Shown piece by piece: positions 1-13,371 of a DNA stretch of 64,000 nucleotides (the stretch's first letter is position 1; every line of letters starts with the position of its first letter). This DNA is from Petrolisthes cinctipes (Eukaryota; Arthropoda; Malacostraca; Decapoda; Porcellanidae), in assembly GCA_033782935.1 (NCBI GenBank), contig JAWQEG010000490.1:1952001-2016000 (forward strand). Direction: 5' to 3'. The notes under the pieces are model-generated. The model was not told where the DNA came from, searched no databases, and saw only the letters and a list, made by a program, of their open reading frames with translations. A program made the translations under genes and the position numbers.

Positions 1-1356
1 AATTTTGAAAATACTCTAACACGGAGTAGGCATGTACAGATCGCTTCTGGGACCCCAAAATATCGAATTTTCGGGTGTTTAGGGCCAGAATTTGAGATAT
101 AAACGGGTACAGAAGATGCATGCACATATCGACTTTTGGGCACCTAAAAGATCGATTTTCAGTATGTTTTTGGCCTGTATTTTGAAAATACTCTATCACG
201 GAGTAGGCATGTACAGATACCTTCTGTGACCTCTAAATATCGAATTTTCGGGTATTTGGGACTGAATTTGAGATATCGATTTTTTGGCACCTAAAATGTC
301 GATTATTAGCATGTTTTTAGCCTTTATTTTGAAAATATTCTAGCACTGTGTAGGCATGTACAGATTGCTTCTGGGACCCCAAAATATTGATTTTTCGGGT
401 GTTTTGAGCCTGAATTTGAGATATAAACGGGTACAGAAGATACATGAACATATTGACTTTGGGCATCTAAAATATTGATTTTCAGCATGTTTTTGGCCTG
501 TATTTTGAAAATACTCTAACACTGAGTAGGCATGTACAGATTGCTTCTGGGACCCCAAAATATTGAATTTTCGGGTGTTTTGAGCCTGAATTTGAGATAT
601 AAACGGGTACTGAAGATGCATGCACATATCGACTTTTGTGCACCTAAAAGATCGATTTTCAGTATGTTTTGAGCATGTATTTTGAAAATACTCTAACACG
701 GAGTAGGCATGTACAGATCGCTTCTGGGACCCCTAAATATCGAATTTTCGGGTGTTTAGGGACTGAATTTGAGATATCGACTTTTTGGCACCTAAAAGAT
801 CGATTTTTAGCATGTTTTTAGCCTATATTTTGAAAATATTCTAGCAATGAGTAGGCATGTACAGATTGCTTCTGGGACCCCAAAATATTGAATTTTCGGG
901 TGTTTTGAGCCTGAATTTGAGATATAAACGGGTACAGAAGATACATGCACATATTGACTTTGGGCACCAAAAATATCGATTTTCAGCATGTTTTGGGCCT
1001 GAATTTTGAAAATACTCTAACACGGAGTAGGCATGTACAGATCGCTTCTGGGACCCAAAAATATCGAATTTTCGGGTGTTTAGGGCCAGAATTTGAGATA
1101 TAAACGGGTACAGAAGATGCATGCACATATCGACTTTTGGGCACCTAAAAGATCGATTTTCAGTATGTTTTTGGCCTGTATTTTGAAAATACTCTATCAC
1201 TGAGTAGGCATGTACAGATACCTTCTGGGACCTCTAAATATCGAATTTTCGGGTGTTTTGGGACTGAATTTGAGATATCGATTTTTTGGCACCTAAAATG
1301 TCGAGTTTTAGCATGTTTTTAGCCTATATTTTGAAAATATTCTAGCACTGTGTAGG

Positions 1357-1532
1357 CATGTACAGATTGCTTCTGGGACCCCAAAATATTGAATTTTCGG
1401 GTGTTTTGAGCCTGAATTTGAGATATAAACGGGTACAGAAGATACATGCACATATTGACTTTGGGCATCTAAAATATCGATTTTCAGCATGTTTTGGGCC
1501 TGTATTTTGAAAATACTCTAACACTGAGTAGG
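1357..1532 (+). repeat. Type I long satellite subunit (176 bp), itself a diverged 88-bp dimer
   Basis: The two halves align: the half with GGGACCCCAAAATATTGA...TTTTGAGCCTGAATTTGAG resembles the half with GGGCACC/ATCTAAAATATCGATTTTCAG...TTTTGGGCCTG.ATTTTGAAAATA. The remaining parts also align, CATGCACATATTGACTT against CATGTACAGATTGCTT. By eye most positions agree over the first 55 or so bases of each half. Type I is marked by TpG at positions where type II has CpG (CAGATTGC, AATATTGAA, CATATTGAC). Confidence 0.85.
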
Positions 1533-1709
1533 CATGTACAGATTGCTTCTGGGACCCCAAAATATTGAATTTTCGGGTGTTTTGAGCCTGAATTTGAGAT
1601 ATAAACGGGTACTGAAGATGCATGCACATATCGACTTTTGTGCACCTAAAAGATCGATTTTCAGTATGTTTTGAGCATGTATTTTGAAAATACTCTAACA
1701 CGGAGTAGG

Positions 1710-1857
1710 CATGTACAGATCGCTTCTGGGACCCCTAAATATCGAATTTTCGGGTGTTTTGGGACTGAATTTGAGATATCGACTTTTTGGCACCTAAAAG
1801 ATCGATTTTTAGCATGTTTTTAGCCTATATTTTGAAAATATTCTAGCACTGTGTAGG
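1710..1857 (+). repeat. Type III short satellite subunit (148 bp, 29-bp deletion)
   Basis: The subunit follows the long ones until GAGATAT, then jumps to CGACTTTTTGGCACC. Long subunits carry 29 extra bases here, beginning AAACGGGTAC and ending CACATAT, so the deletion joins two ATAT copies. 177 minus 29 is 148, so no other length change is required. The subunit recurs once per trimer through nearly all of the array. Confidence 0.88.
1827..1841. repeat. Representative dyad in short subunit, ATATTTTGAAAATAT
   Basis: This is a perfect inverted repeat with 7-base arms around one G. The equivalent site in many long subunits is GTATTTTGAAAATAC (for example 1679-1693), so the outermost pair changes from A-T to G-C with symmetry kept. 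Other subunits read GAATTTTGAAAATAC (for example 2014-2028), where one pair is lost. The dyad occurs in only one half of each 176-bp dimer. Confidence 0.75.
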
Positions 1858-3310
1858 CATGTACAGATTGCTTCTGGGACACCAAAATATTGAATTTTCG
1901 GGTGTTTTGAGCCTGAATTTGAGATATAAACGGGTACAGAAGATACATGCACATATTGACTTTGGGCACCAAAAATATCGATTTTCAGCATGTTTTGGGC
2001 CTGAATTTTGAAAATACTCTAACACGGAGTAGGCATGTACAGATCGCTTCTGGGACCCCAAAATATCGAATTTTCGGGTGTTTAAGGCCAGAATTTGAGA
2101 TATAAACGGGTACAGAAGATGCATGCACATATCGACTTTTGGGCACCTAAAAGATCGATTTTCAGTATGTTTTTGGCCTGTATTTTGAAAATACTCTATC
2201 ACGGAGTAGGCATGTACAGATACCTTCTGGGACCTCTAAATATCGAATTTTCGGGTGTTTTGGGACTGAATTTGAGATATCGATTTTTTGGCACCTAAAA
2301 TGTCGAGTTTTAGCATGTTTTTAGCCTATATTTTGAAAATATTCTAGCACTGTGTAGGCATGTACAGATTGCTTCTGGGACCCCAAAATATTCAGTTTTC
2401 GGGTGTTTTGAGCCTGAATTTGAGATATAAACGGGTACAGAAGATACATGCACATATTGACTTTGGGCATCTAAAATATCGATTTTCAGCATGTTTTGGG
2501 CCTGTATTTTGAAAATACTCTAACACTGAGTAGGCATGTACAGATTGCTTCTGGGACCCCAAAATATTGAATTTTCGGTTGTTTTGAGCCTGAATTTGAG
2601 ATATAAACGGGTACTGAAGATGCATACACATATCGACTTTTGTGCACCTAAAAGATCGATTTTCAGTATGTTTTGAGCATGTATTTTGAAAATACTCTAA
2701 CACGGAGTAGGCATGTACAGATCGCTTCTGGGACCTCTAAATATCGAATTTTCGGGTGTTTTGGGACTGAATTTGAGATATCGATTTTTTGGCACCTAAA
2801 ATGTCGATTTTTAGCATGTTTTTAGCCTATATTTTGAAAATATTCTAGCACTGAGTAGGCATGTACAGATTGCTTCTGGGACCCCAAAATATTGAATTTT
2901 CGGGTGTTTTGAGCCTGAATTTGAGATATAAACGGGTACAGAAGATACATGCACATATTGACTTTGGGCACCAAAAATATCGATTTTCAGCATGTTTTGG
3001 GCCTGAATTTTGAAAATACTCTAACACGGAGTAGGCATGTACAGATCGCTTCTGGGACCCCAAAATATCGAATTTTCGGGTGTTTAGGGCCAGAATTTGA
3101 GATATAAACGGGTACAGAAGATGCATGCACATATCGTGTTTGGGCACCTAAAAGATCGATTTTCAGTATGTTTTTGGCCTGTATTTTGAAAATACTCTAA
3201 CACGGAGTAGGCATGTACAGATCGCTTCTGGGACCCCTAAATATCGAATTTTCGGGTGTTTTGGGACTGAATTTGAGATATCAACTTTTTGGCACCTAAA
3301 AGATCGAATT

Positions 3311-5030
3311 TTAGCATGTTTTTAGCCTATATTTTGAAAATATTCTAGCACTGAATAGGCATGTACAGATTGCTTCTGGGACCCCAAAATATTGAATTTT
3401 CGGGTGTTTTGAGCCTGAATTTGAGATATAAACGGGTACAGAAGATACATGCACATATTGACTTTTGGCACTAAAAATATCGATTTTCAGCATGTTTTGG
3501 GCCTGAATTTTGAAAATACTCTAACACGGAGTAGGCATGTACAGATCGCTTCTGGGACCTCAAAATATCGAATTTTCGGGTGTTTAGGGCCAGAATTTGA
3601 GATATAAACGGGTACAGAAGATGCATGCACATATCGACTTTTGGGCACCTAAAAGATCGATTTTCAGTATGTTTTTGGCCTGTATTTTGAAAATACTCTA
3701 ACACGGAGTAGGCATGTACAGATACCTTCTGGGACCTCTAAATATCGAATTTTAGGGTGTTTTGGGACTGAATTTGATATATCGATTTTTTTTCACCTAA
3801 AATGTCGATTTTTAGCATGTTTTTAGCCTATATTTTGAAAATATTCTAGCACTGTGTAGGCATGTACAGATTGCTTCTGGGACCCCAAAATATTGAATTT
3901 TCGGGTGTTTTGAGCCTGAATTTGAGATATAAACGGGTACAGAAGATACATGCACATATTGACTTTTGGCACCTAAAAGATCGATTTTTAGCATGTTTTT
4001 AGCCTATATTTTGAAAATATTCTAGCACTGAGTAGGCATGTACAGATTGCTTCTGGGACCCCAAAATATTGAATTTTCGGGTGTTTTGAGCCTGAATTTG
4101 AGATATAAACGGGTACAGAAGATACATGCACATATTGACTTTGGGCACCAAAAATATCGATTTTCAGCATGTTTTGGGCCTGAATTTTGAAAATACTCTA
4201 ACACGGAGTAGGCATGTACAGATCGCTTCTGGGACCCCAAAATATCGAATTTTCGGGTGTTTAGGGCCAGAATTTGAGATATAAACGGGTACAGAAGATG
4301 CATGCACATATCGACTTTTGGGCACCTAAAAGATCGATTTTCAGTATGTTTTTGGCCTGTATTTTGAAAATACTCTAACACGGAGTAGCCATGTACAGAT
4401 ACCTTCTGGGACCTCTAAATATCGAATTTTCGGGTGTTTTGGGACTGAATTTGAGATATCGACTTTTTGGCACCTAAAATGTCGATTTTTAGCATGTTTT
4501 TAGCCTATATTTTGAAAATATTCTAGCACTGTGTAGGCATGTACAGATTGCTTCTGGGACCCCAAAATATTGATTTTTCGGGTGTTTTGAGCCTGAATTT
4601 GAGATATAAACGGGTACAGAAGATACATGCACATATTGACTTTGGGCATCTAAAATATCGATTTTCAGCATGTTTTGGGCCTGTATTTTGAAAATACTCT
4701 AACACGGAGTAGGCATGTACAGATCGCTTCTGGGACCCCTAAATATCGAATTTTCGGGTGTTTTGGGACTGAATTTGAGATATCGACTTTTTGGCACCTA
4801 AAAGATCGATTTTTAGCATGTTTTTAGCCTATATTTTGAAAATATTCTAGCAATGAGTAGGCATGTACAGATTGCTTCTGGGACCCCAAAATATTGATTT
4901 TTCGGGTGTTTAGGGCCAGAATTTGAGATATAAACGTGTACAGAAGATGCATGCACATATCGACTTTTGGGCACCTAAAAGATCGATTTTCAGTATGTTT
5001 TTGGCCTGTATTTTGAAAATACTCTATCAC
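3311..5030 (+). repeat. Segmental duplication, copy 1 (partner about 6637-8356)
   Basis: The stretch recurs 3326 bp downstream with private variants retained, including GGGACCTCAAAATATCG (about 3555 and 6881) and GTAGCCATGTAC (about 4386 and 7712). Further right, 5137-5819 recurs at 8639-9321 with an offset of 3502 bp, sharing a one-base deletion GGGACCCAAAATATT and the variant TTCAGCTTG. The 176-bp change of offset equals one subunit. Edges were placed by eye and are approximate. Confidence 0.7.
3861..4036 (+). repeat. Hybrid subunit (type I left part, type III right part), creating a 677-bp tetramer
   Basis: This 176-bp subunit begins as type I (CAGATTGCTTC through CATATTGACTTTTGGCACC) and continues with the type III ending (CTAAAAGATCGATTTTTAGCATG, then ATATTTTGAAAATATTC). 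It is followed directly by another type I subunit, so the local unit is 177+148+176+176. Similar hybrids precede about 7363, 12369, 17759, 18436, 21618, 24151, 24828, 45800, 50661 and 61484. The pattern fits unequal crossover between related subunits. Confidence 0.75.
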
Positions 5031-8000
5031 GGAGTAGGCATGTACAGATACCTTCTGTGACCTCTAAATATCGAATTTTCGGGTATTTGGGACTGAATTT
5101 GAGATATCGATTTTTTGGCACCTAAAATGTCGAGTTTTAACATGTTTTTAGCCTATATTTTGAAAATATTCTAGCACTGTGTAGGCATGTACAGATTGCT
5201 TCTGGGACCCAAAATATTGAATTTTCGGGTGTTTTGAGCCTGAATTTGAGATATAAACGGGTACAGAAAATACATGCACATATTGACTTTGGGCATCTAA
5301 AATATCTATTTTCAGCTTGTTTTGGGCCTGTATTTTGAAAATACTCTAACACTGAGTAGGCATGTACAGATTGCTTCTGGGACCCCAAAATATTGAATTT
5401 TCGGGTGTTTTGAGCCTGAATTTGAGATATAAACGGGTACTGAAGATGCATGCACATATCGACTTTTGTGCACCTAAAAGATCGATTTTCAGTATGTTTT
5501 GAGCATGTATTTTGAAAATACTCTAACACGGAGTAGGCATGTACAGATCGCTTCTGGGACCCCTAAATATCGAATTTTCGGGTGTTTCGGGGCTGAATTT
5601 GAGATATCGACTTTTTGGCACCTAAAAGATCGATTTTTAGCATGTTTTTAGCCTATATTTTGAAAATATTCTAGCACTGAGTAGGCATGTACAGATTGCT
5701 TCTGGGACCCCAAAATATTGAATTTTCGGGTGTTTTGAGCCTGAATTTGAGATATAAACGGGTACAGAAGATACATGCACATATTGATTTTGGGCACCTA
5801 AAATATCGATTTTCAGCATGTTTTGGGCCTGAATTTTGAAAATACTCTAACACGGAGTAGGCATGTACAGATCGCTTCTGGGACCCCAAAATATCGAATT
5901 TTCGGGTGTTTAGGGCCAGAATTTGAGATATAAACGGGTACAGAAGATGCATGCACATATCGTGTTTGGGCACCTAAAAGATCGATTTTCAGTATGTTTT
6001 TGGCCTGTATTTTGAAAATACTCTAACACGTAGCAGGCATGTACAGATACCTTCTGGGACCTCTAAATATCGAATTTTCGGGTGTTTTGGGACTGAATTT
6101 GAGATATCGATTTTTTGACACCTAAAATGTCGATTTTTAGCATGTTTTTAGCCTATATTTTGAAAATATTATAGCACTGTGTAGGCATGTACAGATTGCT
6201 TCTGGGACCCAAAATATTGAATTTTCGGGTGTTTTGAGCCTGAATTTGAGATATAAACGGGTACAGAAAATACATGCACATATTGACTTTGGGCATCTAA
6301 AATATCGATTTTCAGCATGTTTTGGGCCTGTATTTTGAAAATACTCTAACACTGAGTAGGCATGTACAGATTGCTTCTGGGACCCCAAAATATTGAATTT
6401 TCGGGTGTTTTGAGCCTGAATTTGAGATATAAACGGGTACTGAAGATGCATGCACATATCGACTTTTGTGCACCTAAAAGATCGATTTTCAGTATGTTTT
6501 GAGCATGTATTTTGAAAATACTCTAACACGGAGTAGGCATGTACAGATCGCTTCTGGTACCCCTAAATATCGAATTTTCGGGTGTTTTGGGACTGAATTT
6601 GAGATATCGACTTTTTGGCACCTAAAAGATCGATTTTTAGCATGTTTTTAGCCTATATTTTGAAAATATTCTAGCACTGAATAGGCATGTACAGATTGCT
6701 TCTGGGACCCCAAAATATTGAATTTTCGGGTGTTTTGAGCCTGAATTTGAGATATAAACGGGTACAGAAGATACATGCACATATTGACTTTTGGCACTAA
6801 AAATATCGATTTTCAGCATGTTTTGGGCCTGAATTTTGAAAATACTCTAACACGGAGTAGGCATGTACAGATCGCTTCTGGGACCTCAAAATATCGAATT
6901 TTCGGGTGTTTAGGGCCAGAATTTGAGATATAAACGGGTACAGAAGATGCATGCACATATCGACTTTTGGGCACCTAAAAGATCGATTTTCAGTATGTTT
7001 TTGGCCTGTATTTTGAAAATACTCTAACACGGAGTAGGCATGTACAGATACCTTCTGGGACCTCTAAATATCGAATTTTAGGGTGTTTTGGGACTGAATT
7101 TGATATATCGATTTTTTGGCACCTAAAATGTCGATTTTTAGCATGTTTTTAGCCTATATTTTGAAAATATTCTAGCACTGTGTAGGCATGTACAGATTGC
7201 TTCTGGGACCCCAAAATATTGAATTTTCGGGTGTTTGGAGCCTGAATTTGAGATATAAACGGGTACAGAAGATACATGCACATATTGACTTTGGGCACCT
7301 AAAAGATCGATTTTTAGCATGTTTTTAGCCTATATTTTGAAAATATTCTAGCACTGAGTAGGCATGTACAGATTGCTTCTGGGACCCCAAAATATTGAAT
7401 TTTCGGGTGTTTTGAGCCTGAATTTGAGATATAAACGGGTACAGAAGATACATGCACATATTGACTTTGGGCACCAAAAATATCGATTTTCAGCATGTTT
7501 TGGGCCTGAATTTTGAAAATACTCTAACACGGAGTAGGCATGTACAGATCGCTTCTGGGACCCCAAAATATCGAATTTTCGGGTGTTTAGGGCCAGAATT
7601 TGAGATATAAACGGGTACAGAAGATGCATGCACATATCGACTTTTGGGCACCTAAATGATCGATTTTCAGTATGTTTTTGGCCTGTATTTTGAAAATACT
7701 CTAACACGGAGTAGCCATGTACAGATACCTTCTGGGACCTCTAAATATCGAATTTTCGGGTGTTTTGGGACTGAATTTGAGATATCGACTTTTTGGCACC
7801 TAAAATGTCGATTTTTAGCATGTTTTTAGCCTATATTTTGAAAATATTCTAGCACTGTGTAGGCATGTACAGATTGCTTCTGGGACCCCAAAATATTGAT
7901 TTTTCGGGTGTTTTGAGCCTGAATTTGAGATATAAACGGGTACAGAAGATACATGCACATATTGACTTTGGGCATCTAAAATATCGATTTTCAGCATGTT

Positions 8001-11000
8001 TTGGGCATGTATTTTGAAAATACTCTAACACGGAGTAGGCATGTACAGATCGCTTCTGGGACCCCTAAATATCGAATTTTCGGGTGTTTTGGGACTGAAT
8101 TTGAGATATCGACTTTTTGGCACCTAAAAGATCGATTTTTAGCATGTTTTTAGCCTATATTTTGAAAATATTCTAGCAATGAGTAGGCATGTACAGATTG
8201 CTTCTGGGACCCCAAAATATTGATTTTTCGGGTGTTTTGAGCCTGAATTTGAGATATAAACGGGTACAGAAGATACATGCACATATTGAATTTGGGCACC
8301 AAAAATATCGATTTTCAGCATGTTTTGGGCCTGAATTTTGAAAATACTCTAACACGGAGTAGGCATGTACAGATCGCTTCTGGGACCCCAAAATATCGAA
8401 TTTTCGGGTGTTTAGGGCCAGAATTTGAGATATAAACGGGTACAGAAGATGCATGCACATATCGACTTTTGGGCACCTAAAAGATCGATTTTCAGTATGT
8501 TTTTGGCCTGTATTTTGAAAATACTCTATCACGGAGTAGGCATGTACAGATACCTTCTGTGACCTCTAAATATCGAATTTTCGGGTATTTGGGACTGAAT
8601 TTGAGATATCGATTTTTTGGCACCTAAAATGTCGAGTTTTAACATGTTTTTAGCCTATATTTTGAAAATATTCTAGCACTGTGTAGGCATGTACAGATTG
8701 CTTCTGGGACCCAAAATATTGAATTTTCGGGTGTTTTGAGCCTGAATTTGAGATATAAACGGGTACAGAAAATACATGCACATATTGACTTTGGGCATCT
8801 AAAATATCTATTTTCAGCTTGTTTTGGGCCTGTATTTTGAAAATACTCTAACACTGAGTAGGCATGTACAGATTGCTTCTGGGACCCCAAAATATTGAAT
8901 TTTCGGGTGTTTTGAGCCTGAATTTGAGATATAAACGGGTACTGAAGATGCATGCACATATCGACTTTTGTGCACCTAAAAGATCGATTTTCAGTATGTT
9001 TTGAGCATGTATTTTGAAAATACTCTAACACGGAGTAGGCATGTACAGATCGCTTCTGGGACCCCTAAATATCGAATTTTCGGGTGTTTCGGGACTGAAT
9101 TTGAGATATCGACTTTTTGGCACCTAAAAGATCGATTTTTAGCATGTTTTTAGCCTATATTTTGAAAATATTCTAGCACTGAGTAGGCATGTACAGATTG
9201 CTTCTGGGACCCCAAAATATTGAATTTTCGGGTGTTTTGAGCCTGAATTTGAGATATAAACGGGTACAGAAGATTCATGCACATATTGATTTTGGGCACC
9301 TAAAAGATCGATTTTTAGCATGTTTTTACCCTATATTTTGAAAATATTCTAGCACTGAGTAGGCATGTACAGATTGCTTCTGGGACCCCAAAATATTGAA
9401 TTTTCGGGTGTTTTGAGCCTGAATTTGAGATATAAACGGGTACAGAAGATACATGCGCATATTGACTTTGGGCACCAAAAATATTGATTTTCAGCATGTT
9501 TTGGGCCTGAATTTTGAAAATACTCTAACACGGAGTAGGCATGTACAGATCGCTTCTGGGACCCCAAAATATCGAATTTTCGGGTGTTTAGGGCCAGAAT
9601 TTGAGATATAAACTGGTACAGAAGATGCATGCACATATCGACTTTTGGGCACCTAAAAGATCGATTTTCAGTATGTTTTTGGCCTGTATTTTGAAAATAC
9701 TCTAACACGGAGTAGGCATGTACAGATACCTTCTGGGACCTCTAAATATCGAATTTTCGGGTGTTTTGGGACTGAATTTGAGATATCGACTTTTTGGCAC
9801 CTAAAATGTCGATTTTTAGCATGTTTTTAGCCTATATTTTGAAAATATTCTAGCACTGTGTAGGCATGTACAGATTGCTTCTGGGACCCCAAAATATTGA
9901 TTTTTCGGGTGTTTTGAGCCTGAATTTGAGATATAAACGGGTACAGAAGATACATGCACATATTGACTTTGGGCATCTAAAATATCGATTTTCAGCATGT
10001 TTTGGGCCTGTATTTTGAAAATACTCTAACACTGAGTAGGCATGTACAGATTGCTTCTGGGACCCCAAAATATTGAATTTTCGGGTGTTTTGAGCCTGAA
10101 TTTGAGATATAAACGGGTACTGAAGATGCATGCACATATCGACTTTTGTGCACCTAAAAGATCGATTTTCAGTATGTTTTGAGCATGTATTTTGAAAATA
10201 CTCTAACACGGAGTAGGCATGTACAGATCGCTTCTGGGACCCCTAAATATCGAATTTTCGGGTGTTTTGGGACTGAATTTAAGATATCGACTTTTTGGCA
10301 CCTAAAAGATCGATTTTTAGCATGTTTGTAGCCTATATTTTGAAAATATTCTAGCACTGAGTAGGCATGTACAGATTGCTTCTGGGACCCCAAAATATTG
10401 AATTTTCGGGTGTTTTGAACCTGAATTTGAGATATAAACGGGTACAGAAGATACATGCACATATTGACTTTGGACACCAAAAATACCGATTTTCAGCATG
10501 TTTTTGGCCTGAATTTTGAAAATACTCTAACACGGAGTAGGCATGTACAGATCGCTTCTGGGACCTCTAAATATCGAATTTTCGGGTGTTTAGGGCCATA
10601 ATTTGAGATATAAACGGTTACAGAAGATGCATGCACATATCGACTTTTGGGCACCTAAAAGATCGATTTTCAGTATGTTTTTGGTCTGTATTTTGAAAAT
10701 ACTCTATCACGGAGTAGGCATGTACAGATACCTTCTGGGACCTCTAAATATCGAATTTTCGGGTGTTTTGGGACTGAATTTGAGATATCGACTTTTCGGC
10801 ACCTAAAATGTCGAGTTTTAGCATGTTTTTAGCCTATATTTTGAAAATATTCTAGCACTGTGTAGGCATGTACAGATTGCTTCTGGGACCCCAAAATTTT
10901 GAATTTTCGGGTGTTTTGAGCCTGAATTTGAGATATAAACGGGTACTGAAGATGCATACACATATCGACTTTTGTGCACCTAAAAGATCGATTTTCAGTA

Positions 11001-13371
11001 TGTTTTGAGCATGTATTTTGAAAATACTCTAACACGGAGTAGGCATGTACAGATCGCTTCTGGGACCCCTAAATATCGAATTTTCGGGTGTTTTGGGACT
11101 GAATTTGAGATATCGACTTTTTGGCACCTAAAAGATCGATTTTTAGCATGTTTTTAGCCTATATTTTGAAAATATTCTAGCACTGAGTAGGCATGTACAA
11201 ATTGCTTCTGGGACCCCAAAATATTGAATTTTCGGGTGTTTTGAGCCTGAATTTGAGATATAAACGGGTACAGAAGATACATGCACATATTGACTTTGGG
11301 CACCAAAAATATCGATTTTCAGCATGTTTTGGGCCTGTATTTTGAAAATACTCTAATACTGAGTAGGCATGTACAGATTGCTTCTGGGACCCCAAAATAT
11401 TGAATTTTCGGGTGTTTTGAGCCTGAATTTGAGATATAAACGGGTACTGAAGATGCATGCACATATCGACTTTTGTGCACCTAAAAGATCCATTTTCAGT
11501 ATGTTTTGAGCATGTATTTTGAAAATACTCTAACACGGAGTAGGCATGTACAGATCGCTTTTGGGACCCCTAAATATCGAATTTTCGGGTGTTTTGGGAC
11601 TGAATTTGAGATATCGACTTTTTGGCACCTAAAAGATCGATTTTTAGCATGTTTTTAGCCTATATTTTGAAAATATTCTAGCACTGAGTAGGCATGTACA
11701 GATTGCTTCTGGGACCCCAAAATATTGAATTTTCGGGTGTTTTGAGCCTGAATTTGAGATATAAACGGGTACAGAAGATACATGCACATATTGACTTTGG
11801 GCACCAAAAATATCGATTTTCAGCATGTTTTGGGCCTGAATTTTGAAAATACTCTAACAAGGAGTAGGCATGTACAGATCGCTTCTGGGACCCCACAATA
11901 TCGAATTTTCGGGTGTTTAGGGCCAGAATTTGAGATATAAACGGGTACAGAAGATGCATGCACATATCGACTTTTGGGCACCTAAAAGATCGATTTTCAG
12001 TATATTTTTGGCCTGTATTTTGAAAATACTCTAACACGGAGTAGGCATGTACAGATACCTTCTGGGACCTCTAAATATCGAATTTTCGGGTGTTTTGGGA
12101 CTGAATTTGAGATATCGATTTTTTGGCACCTAAAATGTCGATTTTTAGCATGTTTTTAGCCTATATTTTGAAAATATTCTAGCACTGTGTAGGCATGTAC
12201 AGATTGCTTCTGGGACCCCAAAATATTGAATTTTCGAGTGTTTTGAGCCGGAATTTGAGATATAAACGGGTACAGAAGATACATGCACATATTGACTTTG
12301 GGCACCTAAAAGATCGATTTTTAGCATGTTTTTAGCCTATATTTTGAAAATATTCTAGCACTGAGTAGGCATGTACAGATTGCTTCTGGGACCCCAAAAT
12401 ATTGAATTTTCGGGTGTTTTGAGCCTGAATTTGAGATATAAACGGGTACAGAAGATACATGCACATAATGACTTTGGGCACCAAAAATATCGATTTTCAG
12501 CATGTTTTGGGCCTGAATTTTGAAAATACTCTAACACGGAGTAGGCATGTACAGATCGCTTCTGGGACCCCAAAATATCGAATTTTCGGGTGTTTAGGGC
12601 CAGAATTTGAGATATAAACGGGTACAGAAGATGCATGCACATATCGACTTTTGGGCACCTAAAAGATCGATTTTCAGTATGTTTTTGGCCTGTATTTTGA
12701 AAATACTCTAACACGGAGTAGGCATGTACAGATACCTTCTGGGACCTCTAAATATCGAATTTTCGGGTGTTTTGGGACTGAATTTGAGATATCGATTTTT
12801 TGACACCTAAAATGTCGATTTTTAGCATGTTTTTAGCCTATATTTTGAAAATATTTTAGCAATGAGTAGGCATGTACAGATTGCTTCTGGGACCCCAAAA
12901 TATTGAATTTTCGGGTGTTTTGAGCCTGAATTTGAGATATAAACGGGTACAGAAGATACATGCACATATTGACTTTGGGCACCAAAAATATCGATTTTCA
13001 GCATGTTTTGGGCCTGAATTTTGAAAATACTCTAACACGGAGTAGGCATGTACAGATCGCTTCTGGGACCCCAAAATATCGAATTTTCGGGTGTTTAGGG
13101 CCATAATTTGAGATATAAACGGGTACAGAAGATGCATGCACATATCGACTTTTGGGCACCTAAAAGATCGATTTTCAGTATGTTTTTGGCCTGTATTTTG
13201 AAAATACTCTATCACGGAGTAGGCATGTACAGATACCTTCTGGGACCTCTAAATATTGAATTTTCGGGTGTTTTGGGACTGAATTTGAGATATCGATTTT
13301 TTGGCACCTAAAATGTCGAGTTTTAGAATTTTTTTAGCCTATATTTTGAAAATATTCTAGCACTGTGTAGG

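Larger units (their letters stand above)
1357..2358 (+). repeat. Representative 1002-bp higher-order repeat unit (six subunits)
   Basis: This clean example contains trimer one (1357-1532, 176 bp; 1533-1709, 177 bp; 1710-1857, 148 bp) and trimer two (1858-2033, 176 bp; 2034-2210, 177 bp; 2211-2358, 148 bp). The trimers differ mainly in the second subunit. In trimer one it begins CAGATTGCTTC, has GTGTTTTGAGCC and TACTGAAGATGC. In trimer two it begins CAGATCGCTTC and has GTGTTTAGGGCC and TACAGAAGATGC. The same two trimers alternate over much of both arrays. The phase origin at CATG is arbitrary. Confidence 0.9.
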
